Part shown: positions 17,199-28,707 of the stretch, piece after piece
Numbering within the stretch: position 1 is the stretch's first letter
Layout of the letters: each line of letters starts with the position of its first letter
Assembly (NCBI GenBank): GCA_918797485.1
Contig: CAKKNE010000001.1
Location: 434,001-498,000 of the forward strand
Direction: 5' to 3'
DNA length: 64,000 nucleotides
DNA from: Pelagomonas calceolata
Lineage: Eukaryota > Sar > Pelagophyceae > Pelagomonadales > Pelagomonadaceae
The notes under the pieces: model-generated
The model's input: only the letters and a program-made list of their open reading frames with translations
What the model was told of the DNA's origin: nothing
Database searches by the model: none
Made by a program: the position numbers and the translations under genes

Positions 17199-20100
17199 CT
17201 AGTGCTGGACGCGCGACCGCCCGCGCCCACGCCCTCGCCCACCACGCCCGCGAGACCGCGGCACGCGCGCGCCGCCGCCGTTGCTCGTCGGCTGGTACGC
17301 CGCCGCGTCGCCCCGGAGCACCTTAAAGCCCGCCGGCTTCTGGTAGGCCTGGGCGTCGCCGTGCGTCGCCGACTCGTCGTGGTCCTGGCCCGTGGAAACA
17401 ACGACCGGCGGCCGCTCCTTCTTCTTCGGCTTGGGCCGCGACTTCGGCTGGAAGGCGGCGCCTTTGTTCGTGCTCCGCTTCTGGGCGTCCCCGAGAGCCT
17501 CGGCGCCGAGGACCGCGCGCGACGCGTCGACGAACGCCCGCTCCCTCTGGTCGACTTGCGCGTCCGGCGTCACGATCTTCCGTAGCAACAAGGCCTCGAG
17601 CTCGCTTCGTAAAATCGACGCCAGCGTCGCGACCTTGGGCGGCGCGCGGAAGTGGACCTTCTCGTCCACAGAAATGATGCCCCGCTCGTGGTGCACCGTG
17701 AGCCGCCCCCCAAACAGGATCAAAGCCAGCGGCGCCACCGTCGTCGCGTCCCGCACATAAACCTTGGCCGTCCGCACGATCTCCCTGTATACAACATAGC
17801 GGTGATCTAGTGCAGTAGCATCAAAGCATAAACAACAGGGATGCAAGTACGCCGCGTCCTCGGGCCCGTCGTCGAACCTAGGCCTCCTCCCGCTCTCCTG
17901 GCGCTCCTTGATGCACCGCTCGACGTCCGGGTCGCACCGCGTGAACGCGCACTCGCCCGCGGTCTTGCTCTTGGACGAGGGCGTGAAGGACGGCTCCGCC
18001 TGCGAGGAAGCAGTGATGAGGGGTGAATCGCGGGCGGCGCCCGACCCCACGCCGTGACACTCGTAAGGAAAGGACGCGGCCGCGGACCGAGACCTCGGGC
18101 GCCTTCTCCCCCAACAAGCGCACGTCGCGCGGCGCCACCAACACGTTCGGGTAGAGCCCCGCGCACAGTAACGCTTTGAGTAACGCCGCGGACCGCGCCG
18201 ACGCGTCCGCCGCGTCCGAAGCGGACTTACTCCCAGATTGGGAATCAGGCAATAAGTCCGCAGTACCATTCAACGCCTCCCGCAATGCTTTATTACCTTT
18301 CCCGATGAACCCGATGGACTGCAGGTGCCGCGCGAACTGGTCGCGCGACTGGTCGATCGCCTTGAGCGTCTGGCCGCCGCAGAAGTTCGCCCGCGCCCAG
18401 CGGAACTCGTTCCGCGACTTCTTCTGCTGGCGCCATTCATCAAAAGCCGCGACGCCCGTCAGGTGGTCGGAGTACGCAACAGCTAGATGCCGCCTCGCCT
18501 CGTCCGCCTGGTCGCGCATATCAAATGGAGCGACGAAGATGCTTCGCGGCGAGGTCATGACCGCGGCTAGTGTTAGGGCCGCTCCTGTCGCGCCGAGCAT
18601 CGCACCCACCAACAAGAGCTTGCCGACGCGCGGCTCGACCGGTAAAGCTGCCAGATGAAATCCTAGAGCGGTCAGCGCCGCGACCTTAGGAGAGCCGTCA
18701 CTGTCCATGGGCTCCAGCGCGTCGATCTGCGCCAGCAATTCCAGAGCCCGGTCGACGGCCTGCGCCGTCGGCGGACTTACGGCACCTCGCAGGAACTTTT
18801 TGGGATCCCCTAAATCGAGCACCAGGATCTGGAGCACGAGATCTTCCAGCGACGTCCGCAGGATCTCGGGCTGAGGATACGCGTCGAACTCGCCGTCGTG
18901 GGCCAATCTCGTCACCAAATGAAAGGCGACGCCCGGTCGCACGCGGCCGGCGCGGCCCCGCCGCTGCCGCGCCGCCGCCCGCGACACGAACACTTCCTCC
19001 AACGTCGCTAACCCCCGGTCCGCGTCGTACCTATTTTCTTTCACGCGCGCCGCGTCGACGACGTAGACGACGTCGTCGATCGTGATACTCGTTTCAGCAA
19101 TGTTCGTCGAGACGACGATCTTACGAGTACCTTTAGGCGCCCGCCGAAAGATGGCCTGCTGGTCGCTCGTCGACAGCTGGGAGTGCAGGGCGTGGATCGT
19201 CGCCCGGCCCTCGAGCACTTCCGACGAGCGCAGCTTCTCGACGGTCGCCGTGATCTCGGCTAAACCAGTCACGAAAATGAGGATGGCCCCATCCTTATCA
19301 TCTTTAACCGATTCGAAGCAATGCTTCGTCCACGGATCACTACCCCGCACAAAGATGGCTTCGACGACGCGCACGATCAATGCGTAATTCACGCAGGCCG
19401 GATCCAACGCAGATAAAGAAGAGTGGACGTCGTCGGGGTAGTCCTTGAGCTTCGCGGCCCAGTCGCGCTTCGTCAACCCGACGAGGGCGCTCTTCGGCTG
19501 CGAACCACGACTCGCCTGCTTCGAGCGAAAACTCCCGACGGCGCACTCGTCCCTCGCGTCCACGCGCAGCCCCGTCAACGCTAACGCATCTTCGAGGTAG
19601 AAGGCCTGGACGGGGTGGGCCCGGCCCGGAATTTCGGCCAGGTACGGGTCGAACTGGCGGAAATAGTCGGCAAACACTTGCGCATTTAAAGTAGCGCTCA
19701 TGAGGATGAGTTTGAGCTTCGGTCTTTTGGTAAGTAACCGTCGCAGCACAATAAGTAGGAAATCGGTAGCGACGTCGCGTTCATGAACCTCGTCCACAAA
19801 AACGTGCGATAACGTCTTGAGTTCCCCGTCGCACTGTAGCCGTCGCAGTAACACGCCCGTCGTACACAACAGTATCCTCGTATCCGTACTTCGTTTGGCC
19901 TCGCCCCTTATACTATACCCGACGGTCTTCCCTATTTTTTCTGCTCGTTCTTCGGCGACGCGCTGCGCGACGCCCACGGCACTGATTCTTCGAGGTTGCG
20001 TCACGACCAAGGAACACCGCGCGCCTTCTCCTCGATCGATGCAGTCATCTAGCACCAATTGGGGCACTTGCGTGGTCTTGCCCGCACCGGTGTCGGCGCT

Positions 20101-22203
20101 CACGACCACGACTCTTCGCTCCCTTATAGCCTTGACGACACTTGAACCGCGCTGGTAGGCCGGTAGCTGCTTCCTTTGAGCCAATAACCGCTTATACGTC
20201 TCGTCCTTGCTTCTCTTGGTATCTAACTCCTTCTTCAGCTTCTTGGATTCTTCCAGAGCTTGCTTCGTGACCGCGGGATCCTCCGGCTCCTCCTCGACCA
20301 CTTCCGGTGGAGGGTCGTTGTTCGCCTCCAAATAAGGATGTTGTTGTACTTGTTCATCGATCTGCGCCATGATATCCAGGAGCATCGGCGACGGCGCGAA
20401 GTTCTCGGGCATGTTGTTCACCGACAAACCGCGCTTCTCGCCGATGCGGCGCACGCCGTGGAGGCGCTCGGCCTCCTGGATCGCTTGCTGCCAGGCCCGT
20501 TCCGTATCATTGGCCTGGAAGAGCCGCTTGCATTCCTTCGATACTGAAGCCTGCTTCAGCAGCGCTCTACAAGCATCCTCGGGCGCTTGTAGCTTCGCCG
20601 CTAGACATGATGCTCGTTCATCGAACTCCGCGCCGAGCTGGCTCGGCATAACAATATCCTCGTCCGTCTCGTCTTCATCTTCAACGACGCCTTCCGCGCG
20701 CAACGCCTCGCTCCTTGCTCTCTCAGCATCGCGCCTCGCCTGCACCAAGTCCTCATTGGAATTAGAACTCTTGAGGAACGCGACGCGCGACGCCTTGTCG
20801 GCCCTCGCTTGTGCCGCCGCGTCGGCCTCTTTTTGTACTTTGTCGGCCTCGCGTCTTTCGGCCTCGGCCTTACAAATGGATGCGGCCTTCTCCTCCTCCT
20901 CATCCACGACCGGTGCCACGCCTTCTCCTAAAAAACGGGCGTGCGATTCATGGACCGCGTCGCGGAGCCACTCGCACGCTTCATATAAAGCGGGCCCTTC
21001 GATGCTGGAGACGTGCTTGCATAATTGTAGATGCACGTCCCGCAAGACGCCGGGCGGCAGCAATGCGTTCCGAAACAACAACCGGGGCGGCCCGCGCACG
21101 GGGTAGGCGTCCTGACCACTCACAAAACACTCGAGCGACGACTTCACGCTGCCGGCCGGCTTCCGCAGCTCCAGGAACTCGCGCGAGTCGAGGCTGATCT
21201 TCACACAATCATCAACGAGTGAAATAGCATCGTCGCCGAAGATGGCCTTGAGGGCCTCGACTTCGTCGCTCCGCTCCTGCGCGGCGAGCTCGGCCTCGAC
21301 GGCGTCCGACGCTCTTAGTGAAGAGCAGCTCTTCTGAGTCAACAGATTCAAGGCCCGCCGCTCGTCGCCCTTGGCCTCCGATAACGCTTGCTTGGCGTCC
21401 TTGCTGTCGAACCCCAATGCTTCCAAGCCACACGCCGCCGTCGCGAGCTGCCAGTCGATCGACCCCGCGAGCTCGACGCCACCTGAACTTCCGGTGACGA
21501 CGGTGACCCTTGCAGCTTTATTATTTCTTCTGAGGGACTTCGTGAGCTCGGCTTCATCACACGTGACGCACAACCAATCTAATGCAGCTGACAATGTGTT
21601 GGTTTTAGAATGTTGGAGTGCTTGCCGCGCTCTCGAATCTTTGAAGCACAGTCTTTTAGTTAAATGGGTCCAGATGGCCGCCTGCTCTTTCCCGGGCGGC
21701 GGGGCGTCGTCATCGATCGGTGGCGGTGGTGCTGGGGGTTTGGGCGGCATGGCGTCGCCCGTCGGTAATGGTTTCGGTTTTGGTGGTGGCGCGGGCACCT
21801 TGGACGCCTGTTGAGAGCCGCTGCCGTCGTCGACCACACCATAGCTCAGCAACAACTCCTCGACCAACTTCGCGTGGTCCTTCGACATGTCGACCGCTTC
21901 CAGCGCGTTGACGTCCACGCCCTTGAGCAGGCGCCGCTGCCGCTCGAGCGCCGCCGACGTGGCCGACTGCGGCTTAGGGTCAGTCTTCTTCTTGGCAGCT
22001 CGTACGGTGAGTCCACCAATAACGCGCGCCTCGGGCTTGGCCTCGTCGCGGCGCCCCTTGCCGCCGCCGCGGCCGCGGCCCTTGCCGCCCTTGCCCTCTT
22101 TTTTCTTGGATGGCGGCTTCCAGGTGCTGAACCGCGACCGCGTCGACTTGTTGATGACCTCGGCGTTCTGCTGCTGGCGGCGGGCGTTGTTCATTCGACC
22201 CAT
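17199..22203 (-). CDS. DHX57/DHX29-like DEAH RNA helicase with UBA and RWD domains
   Basis: Exons are 18061-22203 and 17199-17999 (1,647 residues), with a 61-base intron that removes a frame break. Order: a Gly/Arg-rich basic N-terminus, two UBA-like regions, an RWD domain around residues 330-450 (DEVEALKAIFGDD, YPVRGPP), then the helicase core with GAGKTTQVPQL, DEVHERD and the QRRGRAGR motif, the winged-helix/ratchet region, and an OB fold (VVYREIVRTAKVYVRDAT, LILFGG). The final 30 residues are RGRGGRGRG. DHX57/DHX29 enzymes act on structured mRNA and ribosomes in the cytoplasm. The ATG at 22203 was chosen because the frame above it opens only at non-ATG codons. Confidence 0.9.
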
Positions 22204-22729
22204 GTTTGCGAGATCTTGTCGCTGCAGCAGTGTGCAGTGCTTGCGAGCAGTGTTTGCGAGCTCTTCGCTGCTGCTATTGGTGGGCGCGCTGCGACCGGTG
22301 GTCGACGCTCGCGCGCGCTTGTTGCGGCTTTTCAGTGTGCAGTGTGCAGCTAGCACTGCAGACCAGCGCGCGGCGAAGCGGTCGAACGCGCTGTAGAGTG
22401 GGCGCAGCGCTCTATTGAATAGGTCAACGCACTAATGTGCTTCGCGTGCGCTACACAGCAGTCGCGATCGTCATCGATCAAAAAGCTTGTGCGGCTAGTG
22501 TCTTACATGCCGCTAGCTGCGAGCCGGCGCGCTCGCCTCAAATCGCTGCAAGCATCGCTCTGCGTGCGTGGTGAAACACATACAAAGCACGCCACAGTTG
22601 CTGCGAACACGCACGCGCGTCGCTGTAGCCAGCTTGTACGGCTGTAGCCAAAGCGAGAGCAGCCAGCTTCGGAGAGCGCGCAGCGATTGCGGCCGAAGAA
22701 GCGCAGCGAGCGGAGAGACACAAACTACG
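22204..22729. promoter_or_regulatory. divergent promoter region, helicase / HEAT-like gene
   Basis: This 526-base stretch between opposite starts contains one strong copy of the recurrent palindrome at 22494-22517. The rest is open in several frames without any domain. Confidence 0.5.
22494..22517 (+). promoter_or_regulatory. recurrent intergenic palindrome, copy 2
   Basis: It reads GCTAGTGTCTTAC then ATGC and CGCTAGC. It is about 290 bases from the helicase start and 213 from the HEAT-like protein start. Confidence 0.75.
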
Positions 22730-25700
22730 ATGCTTGCACATGTAGTAGACGCAGCCCTAAAACACGACCGCGACGCGGCGCGCGCGGCTACCCGCGGCGC
22801 GGCGCCGTACGCCCAGAAAAGCAAGAGCAAGGTCGCCGCGCTCGACGCGTTACTGATCCGGGCCGAGGCCGATGATGATGAAGACGCCGCGGCGCTGAGA
22901 CGCGTCTTCCAGCTCATAACCGACGCGTCGGCGAAGGCCGCGAAGAGGGGCGACGACCAATTGACCCAAAACTGCGGCTTCTTGACGCGGTGGCTGCTGC
23001 GCCGCGGCGAGGGCGGCCTGAGCTCCGTGAAGGCCTCGCGGGCCTTCGCGGCGGCCGTGGGAAATAGTGATGACGAAAGGTGGCGCGTCCTCGGCGTCTG
23101 CGAGACAATTGGAAGAGCCTGCCACGTCAAAGCGGGTCATGGTATTGAGGACGCGGGCGGCGTCGTAGCCGCGGTCGCCCTCGCACATATCGGGGAGGCG
23201 TTATCATCGATTATATCAGACGCGGAGAAGCCCACGCGTTTAAGTACTGCAGCCGCCAGGGCCTTCCACGAGTTAGTACATGCCTTATCTCGCGGCGCCG
23301 AGTGGACCTCTACCACTCTAAGGGAGGCGGATAGTGATGACGACACGGATGGAGAAACAGACGAGTCGTGCGCGCCCGATTTGTACCAGAGATGCCGCAC
23401 GCAATTATTGGGGCTACTGCCAGCAATCGCGCGGTCGATCCACGGTCAAGTCGGCTGGCACGCGGGGACGTCGAGCCACCGCGCGTCCTATGTCAATGCA
23501 TTACGTGATTTGCTGACAGAGCTCGGCGCCGACGCGGCGGGGAAGGTCGATGGCACCGGCGCGGCCTCGGCGCAAGCTAGACAGAAGTCGCCCATCCAGA
23601 GCGCGCTGGCGTCGAGTTCTGAGTTAAATATTACAATACAAGAAAATGATAGAGACGGGCGGGATACAGCGGAGGTGACGCAAGCCGCGGCCCGAGCGCA
23701 AAACGCCGCTTCATTGAGACTGGCCTGGGTGCTGCGCGCGGCGCCGCCTTCATTGCTCTTTGTGGACAAGGATTCTATAGCGACCACGGTCGCGAGCGTC
23801 GCGCAGGAACTACAAGCCGTATCACACAATCAAGTAGAATCGGACGACGATAGCGATGATGACGGCTTCGACCCCGAGAAGGAGAAGTTGAAAAGAAGGG
23901 AGGCGCGCTGTTCGCGAGCGGACCTGAAGCGGGCGGCCTGCCGCCGCGCGTGTTTGGTATTGGGCCAGGTCAAGGCGAAGCGGCTGGATTCATTACTCGA
24001 AGCGAGACCCGAGGTTCATGGGGCTCTGCAGTCGAGCTGCGCCTTTTTACTGAGAGGCGACCCGGACAAAGGGGAAGAAGACGCGTTCGCCGACGGCTGC
24101 GACGCCGCGACGGCGTTTCTAGCGTCGTCGCTGCTCAAGAGGTCCCTGGAAGGAGCTTTACTGAAGGGTTCTTCCGCAAGCGACCTCGCGGCGCCCCTTT
24201 TAAATATTTTGGATAGTGGCGAAAAACCGGATGAGCCGGCGTCGGCCGCGGTGGGGGCTCTCCTCGCGCCGCTCGCTCTACAGGAGAAGTCACCGGTCCT
24301 CGACGCCTTGTTAGCACGGTGCGGTGGCAACGGCGGCGGCCTCACGGCGTTAGAACGTGTGCTCGACGCGGCCCAAAAAAATGGAAGGCGGGACATCGGG
24401 GGCGACGCCGCGGACGCCTTATGTAGAGAGGTCTCCACCTCAACCGACGCGCACCGGCGCGACCGGGCGTCACGATTATTCGCGAAGATCGACGCGGACG
24501 TGGCCCTGCCTCGATTACGCGCCGCGCTGAAGCGCGCTCAAACAGAAACCTCGAAAACGGCCCTCGAAACCTGCGTCGGCATCAATATAACGGGAAGCGA
24601 CGACGCCGACGGCGCGCTCGCCTTCCTCGGCCAGTGCCTGAAGGGCGACGCGTCTCCAACAGAAGGCGAGATTGAGTTAGAAGCGTGGGCCGACCGCGTG
24701 TTGAAGAGCGCGCCGCTCTGGGTCGGGCGCATCGCGTCGAAAGGTGGCACGCGGTGGACCAATACGGCTGCGGGCTGTGCAGCTAGAGCATGCGTGCCCA
24801 AGGACGCCGCGGCGTTGCGGCTCTGGGGGTGTGTATGTGATGAGATCAGTGATAGGGAGACGGCGCGCGCGGCTATGAACGCGATCGTATCTGTTGAAAG
24901 TGACGACCTCTTCGCGCGCCTCGCTCCCTTATTAGCGATGAAGCGCGCGCCGGCGAAGTTCTGGTTCCTTAGTGGCGCCGACGGCGCCTTCGCGCTCCTC
25001 AAAGCGGCGCTGATGATGAATGAGCACAAAGCCGTGAAAACTATCGCCGCCGAGGTGCTCGGGCGCCTGCCTCCGTCGTACACCGCCCGGGCGGCCCAGG
25101 ATATATTCAAGTACGTGGAAACGCCGTCGGCCGAAACCGCCGACGCCGCGCGCGCGGCCCTCTACGCCGTCTGCCACGCCGCGACGGTCCACGGTGCTTC
25201 CGCGACGCTCGCAGCTAAACCGCCGGTCCTCGAGCCGCTTCTCACATTACTGCACTACGTGCCGAACGATTCGGATGGAAAACGGGCCGCCGAGGCGCAG
25301 CGCGGCGCCGCCCACGCGCTGGCTATGCTCCTGGGCGCCGAGAGCGCTCATTGTGCGACGCAAGCGCCGCCCAAGGCACGGCCATTGGTCGTGGAGGTTT
25401 CAGATGTTGAGGACGCGGCCCCGGCGCCGCTCGCGCGTTTGGTGGCGGCGTGCGGCGACCCGTACGGCACGGATTGTGTGGAGGCCGCCGTCGGCGCGTT
25501 TTCTTTGTCGAGTGGGTTAGCAGAGGACGTTATAAAAGCACTCCAACGGCGCGACGGCTGCGGGGTATTAAGGGTCGCGTGCGCGAACGCCGTCGCGACG
25601 GCCGCGCGGCAGCTCACGGACGATAAAGCGTTGGTGGCGCTGGGAGACGCGCTGGCGGGCGCGTGTATCCATGGAGGCGCGCCGCGCGAGCCGCCTGCGG

Positions 25701-26131
25701 GCTCGACGCCGGCGCAGGCCGCCGTCGCCATCGTGACGCGCGCGGCCTGGCTCCAGGCTTTGTTTGTCATCGTCTTCCGCACGAAGCGCGTTCCATCAAG
25801 CGTGGCGGCCGCAGACGTGTTTGGCGTCGCGTTGGAGGCGGCGCGATTTTCTGGAGACGCGACCGTGCGGCGGGGCGGCCTCGTGCTGCTCTCGTCGCTC
25901 GTGGGCGTGGACAGCGAGCTCTGGACGAGGCTGCCGCCGGCGTCGGCGGCGCAGGCGCGAAACGCTTTAAGGGCGGTCGCCGCCGCGGATCCCGAGAAGG
26001 AGCTGCGGGAGCTTGCGGCCCAGCTGTCCTCGGCCGTCGACGAGGCGATCGGCGAGGCGCCGCCCGTGACTGCTCCGGCTATGCCGGTCAGTGCGTCGCC
26101 GATGATCGGCGCGCTGAATATTGGGTTGTGA
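22730..26131 (+). CDS. large HEAT/ARM-like helical-repeat protein, function unknown
   Basis: This 1,133-residue protein is almost wholly alpha-helical with Ala/Leu-rich repeats typical of HEAT or armadillo solenoids. Acidic loops occur near residues 200-215 (DSDDDTDGETDE) and 365-375. The last 130 residues (from AVAIVTRAAWLQALFVIVF to the end) contain a helical-repeat block that weakly recalls the C-terminus of RTP1/TANGO6, proteins linked to RNA polymerase assembly and nuclear import; I hold that loosely. There is no signal peptide or membrane segment. No intron is needed. It ends 17 bases from the convergent small gene. Confidence 0.7.
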   Translation: MLAHVVDAALKHDRDAARAATRGAAPYAQKSKSKVAALDALLIRAEADDDEDAAALRRVFQLITDASAKAAKRGDDQLTQNCGFLTRWLLRRGEGGLSSVKASRAFAAAVGNSDDERWRVLGVCETIGRACHVKAGHGIEDAGGVVAAVALAHIGEALSSIISDAEKPTRLSTAAARAFHELVHALSRGAEWTSTTLREADSDDDTDGETDESCAPDLYQRCRTQLLGLLPAIARSIHGQVGWHAGTSSHRASYVNALRDLLTELGADAAGKVDGTGAASAQARQKSPIQSALASSSELNITIQENDRDGRDTAEVTQAAARAQNAASLRLAWVLRAAPPSLLFVDKDSIATTVASVAQELQAVSHNQVESDDDSDDDGFDPEKEKLKRREARCSRADLKRAACRRACLVLGQVKAKRLDSLLEARPEVHGALQSSCAFLLRGDPDKGEEDAFADGCDAATAFLASSLLKRSLEGALLKGSSASDLAAPLLNILDSGEKPDEPASAAVGALLAPLALQEKSPVLDALLARCGGNGGGLTALERVLDAAQKNGRRDIGGDAADALCREVSTSTDAHRRDRASRLFAKIDADVALPRLRAALKRAQTETSKTALETCVGINITGSDDADGALAFLGQCLKGDASPTEGEIELEAWADRVLKSAPLWVGRIASKGGTRWTNTAAGCAARACVPKDAAALRLWGCVCDEISDRETARAAMNAIVSVESDDLFARLAPLLAMKRAPAKFWFLSGADGAFALLKAALMMNEHKAVKTIAAEVLGRLPPSYTARAAQDIFKYVETPSAETADAARAALYAVCHAATVHGASATLAAKPPVLEPLLTLLHYVPNDSDGKRAAEAQRGAAHALAMLLGAESAHCATQAPPKARPLVVEVSDVEDAAPAPLARLVAACGDPYGTDCVEAAVGAFSLSSGLAEDVIKALQRRDGCGVLRVACANAVATAARQLTDDKALVALGDALAGACIHGGAPREPPAGSTPAQAAVAIVTRAAWLQALFVIVFRTKRVPSSVAAADVFGVALEAARFSGDATVRRGGLVLLSSLVGVDSELWTRLPPASAAQARNALRAVAAADPEKELRELAAQLSSAVDEAIGEAPPVTAPAMPVSASPMIGALNIGL

Positions 26132-26148
26132 ACTAACACTGTGTTGTC

Positions 26149-26718
26149 TTAAAGGCTATCTTCGCTTTCGAGGAGGCGCGAATAGTCGGCGCGCACATAC
26201 GAAGGGAGCGCGTTCTGCCGGAAGCCCATCTGGCCGAGCTCGTGCGTCGGCACGCCGTCGGCGCGCAGCGAGACGACCCGAGACTGCAGCGTCGTCGGGA
26301 GCGTTGTTCGGAGCTTTACGATGAATATGTCGGTCGCGTGATTGGTCGAGCTGAAGACTATTTTCGCGTACCTCGATGGCCTTTTCGCGAGCTGCGTCAC
26401 CAGCCCCCTATAAAAGGGAAAGAGGTCGGGCCCTGCCGAGCGGCAGTCGACGAGGAGCGACGTTGGCGCCTCGGTCGGCTTTGCGATGCTCCGACCGACT
26501 ATTTCCGCGGCGGCTAACGCCCCGGCTGGATCTCGCGAGCCCGAGAGCCGCCGCGAGTCGACATAGAGGCAGCGGCTCCCGTCGATCAGCCGCCGGCCGC
26601 CCACCTCGCGATCCGGGGAACCGGCGGGCGTCGCGTCGCTGTTGCAGTCCGTGTCGTCGTCCGAGTCCGAATCGTTGTTGATCGGCTTGAATGGCGTGCG
26701 GGCGAGGCAGGAGAGCAT
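26149..26718 (-). CDS. small protein with possible CRAL-TRIO-like C-terminal half
   Basis: Started at the ATG at 26718 the protein has 189 residues. The N-terminus is acidic (NNDSDSDDDTDCNSD). The second half alternates strands and helices (LLVDCRSAGPDLFPFYRGLV, KIVFSSTNHATDIFIVKL) in a way that recalls the lipid-binding CRAL-TRIO (Sec14) domain, ending in a Ser/Glu-rich tail. It is shorter than a full domain, so this could be a partial gene or a different fold. No membrane segment is seen. Confidence 0.5.
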   Translation of the reverse strand: MLSCLARTPFKPINNDSDSDDDTDCNSDATPAGSPDREVGGRRLIDGSRCLYVDSRRLSGSRDPAGALAAAEIVGRSIAKPTEAPTSLLVDCRSAGPDLFPFYRGLVTQLAKRPSRYAKIVFSSTNHATDIFIVKLRTTLPTTLQSRVVSLRADGVPTHELGQMGFRQNALPSYVRADYSRLLESEDSL

Positions 26719-26980
26719 TGTCGGTGGCACAGTCGATTGAGCGTCGGTTCCCCGCCACGGATGAGAGTAGTTAAGAGGGCGCCCACGGACGGTCCGAACG
26801 TCAAATGAGCGTTAAGCCTTGAGCTTGTAAGTTGTAAATTGGCCACGACCGGTTCGCGAGGGGGGCGGTCGGGTCCCCAGCGTCAAGTGATGGTCCCCTT
26901 GATGTAAATGGGCGTGCCGGAAAAGCCTAGCGGGACCCACGCCCGGCAAAATAGCGGCAAGCTCCGACAAGCCCGCGTGG

Positions 26981-27003
26981 GCTAGCGGCAGTAAGACACT
27001 AGC
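26981..27003 (-). promoter_or_regulatory. recurrent intergenic palindrome, copy 3
   Basis: On the minus strand it reads GCTAGTGTCTTAC then TGC and CGCTAGC. It lies about 263 bases from the upstream gene start (26718) and 174 bases before the ATG at 27177. Confidence 0.75.
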
Positions 27004-27058
27004 CAGCTCGTCTTGGCTGTCCAACGGCGCTGTGGCACTCACGGAGCGTGCCCGCCGC

Positions 27059-27118
27059 CTAAGGTCCGACGCAGTCGCAGCGGAGAGGCTAAGGTCCGCA
27101 TCAGTCGCAGCGTAAAGG
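27059..27118 (+). repeat. 30-bp tandem repeat, two units
   Basis: The units at 27059-27088 and 27089-27118 both start CTAAGGTCCG and share CAGTCGCAGCG, with a few differences. They lie 60-120 bases before the ATG of the Cys-rich secreted protein and so fall in its promoter or 5' leader. Confidence 0.8.
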
Positions 27119-27176
27119 CTGCCCCGAAGCCGCCAGCGAGAAGGCAGGTCCGCCTCGGGTCCCCACCCGCTGGACG

Positions 27177-28401
27177 ATGGGGCAGCACTGGCTCCTCGTC
27201 TGCGCAGCCGCCCTGGCTACAGATGTCGCGCCAGAGATCGAGGAGCTGGCGCGGCGGCGCCTGAGGAAGATGGGCGTCGTCTTCCTCGAGGACGACGACG
27301 CGGTGAACATCCAGTCTGCCCTGTGTGCAATTCAACCAGTGAGTCGGGTTATCGCCGCCCTGTCACAGAGACAACATCGCGTCGATGGCGTGGGGCGCCC
27401 GACATTTGATTTCCGCACAGGTGCATCGAAGAGATACATAAGTACAGCCTCTGCCTCCAGACCTCGGCCTGCCCGGTGCCGCTCGCTAAGGCGCCGGATC
27501 GCGCGACGACGCCGCGCTGCGAGGGCGCGCCGACGGACGCAGCTATCACACAACTCGTCGAGGAGCGGGTCCGCGCGACCGGCGACGATGAGGCAACGGC
27601 GCGGGCGTACCTCACGTCCTACGACCTCTGCGCGAAATGGGGCGACGAGGAGACGAAACAGCCCGACCGCAGTCGCCGGACGCGCGAGAACTGCCCGGCT
27701 GGCTGTGATTATGTTACGAATTGCCAGCGCGGTTCGGTGTGGGAATTACTGCTCGATGGCGTGGAGGTCCCGCCAACGCCATCGTGACGGCGCCTGCTCA
27801 CTGGTCGACACACAGGTACGCCCCCGAAATCTGGGACCCGGTCTACAACTGGACGAACAAGGACGGAGTGTTGCGACTAGTCAACCGCACGACCGAACCA
27901 AACCTCCTCGACGACGACAACACGGAAGCCATGTGCGACCGCGTCTATTCAACGACGAAGCCCTGGAGCTGCGCCTGGGGCGACGCCTCGGACGGCCTTG
28001 GGGCTGCGCCCATGCGCTGGACGGATAATAACGGGGCGCCAGGAGCTGCCGGGGACGACGACTCGCCGATGGGCGTGTCCTTCAACCTCAAGCACAAGAT
28101 CAACGCGTGCGGATGCCAGTTCTGGGACGCGCTCTCGTGCCAGATCGCGCACCGGTGCAACGGCACCCTGGCGGAGGGCCAGAAGGTCTGGCTGGCGGAC
28201 GGCTCGAATTGGCCCTGGCGCGACGTCGAACCCGGAACGCAGCTCCTGGGCGGCGCGCGGGCCAGGCGGTGGCCGGCAGAGGCGGACATGCGGCCGACGC
28301 CGTGCCTGGACATGTGCGCGTCGTCGTCGGCCGCGGCGACGGCGGCGTCGGCGCTCGCTCTCGTGGCCGCCGCCGCGGGGGTGGTGGTAATGACTTGGTA
28401 G
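27177..28401 (+). CDS. secreted Cys-rich protein of unknown function, two introner introns
   Basis: Exons 27177-27313, 27421-27738 and 27816-28401 give 346 residues; both introns have introner ends and joining restores one frame. Residues 1-15 are a signal peptide (MGQHWLLVCAAALAT). The mature part is rich in Cys and Trp (YSLCLQTSACP, CPAGCDYVTNCQ, CGCQFWDALSCQIAHRC), which suggests disulfide bonding in the secretory pathway. The last 25 residues are hydrophobic (ALALVAAAAGVVVM) and could be a membrane or GPI-anchor signal. I do not recognise the family. Confidence 0.7.
27314..27420 (-). mobile_element. introner-derived intron, reverse orientation
   Basis: In gene orientation the intron runs from GTCTGCC through the inverted end CTGTGTGCAATTCAACC to the other end TTTGATTTCCGCACAG. 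The CACTGG-type right end is at the 5' side, so this copy is inverted relative to those in BiP, yet it still ends in a usable CACAG. The core CGCGTCGATGGCGTGG is present. With the donor at 27314 the junction codon is CA-G and the protein continues CIEEIHKYS. A GT at 27323 would also keep frame and add three residues. Confidence 0.82.
27739..27815 (+). mobile_element. introner-derived intron, short and decayed
   Basis: The element begins GTGTGGGAATTAC at 27737, a mutated inverted end, and closes CTCACTGGTCGACACACAG at 27815. The inner core GCTCGATGGCGTGG remains, along with CAACGCCATCG. The phase demands the second GT of GTGTG (27739) as donor, giving a 77-base intron and the junction SV-YAPEIW. 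Confidence 0.78.
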
Positions 28402-28707
28402 TGATCAGGCTAATTACGTCGCGGGGTCCCCCGTACCCCTCCCGCTTGCTAGTGTCTTACAGGGCGCTAGACTCAGTGCATAAGCGTTTCGCTGCTGCGA
28501 GTGGACGACCGCAATCGACGTGGCGAAGTTATAGCGAACCACAGCAGTCGCCCTTGACACGGGATTAATCAACACTGGGTCTTGGTGACACAGTTTCTTC
28601 AGACATTTCAGAGAGAGCTGCTCTGTAACTTAGACTAACCCTTGCGTCGGCGAAGCTGTGTACGCGGAGAAACGGCAAAGGGGACAGACATTTCAGACAA
28701 GAGGACG
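28402..28707. promoter_or_regulatory. intergenic region upstream of the 28708 gene
   Basis: These 306 bases separate two genes on the same strand. A copy of the recurrent palindrome is at 28448-28471. No other structure is seen. Confidence 0.5.
28448..28471 (+). promoter_or_regulatory. recurrent intergenic palindrome, copy 4
   Basis: It reads GCTAGTGTCTTAC then AGGGCGCTAGA. It is 237 bases upstream of the ATG at 28708. This copy serves a single gene, because the preceding gene ends rather than starts here. Confidence 0.75.

Larger units (their letters stand above)
26719..27176. promoter_or_regulatory. divergent promoter region with palindrome and 30-bp tandem repeat
   Basis: This 458-base stretch carries a minus-strand copy of the recurrent palindrome (26981-27003) and two 30-base tandem units at 27059-27118. 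I see no gene in it. Confidence 0.55.
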
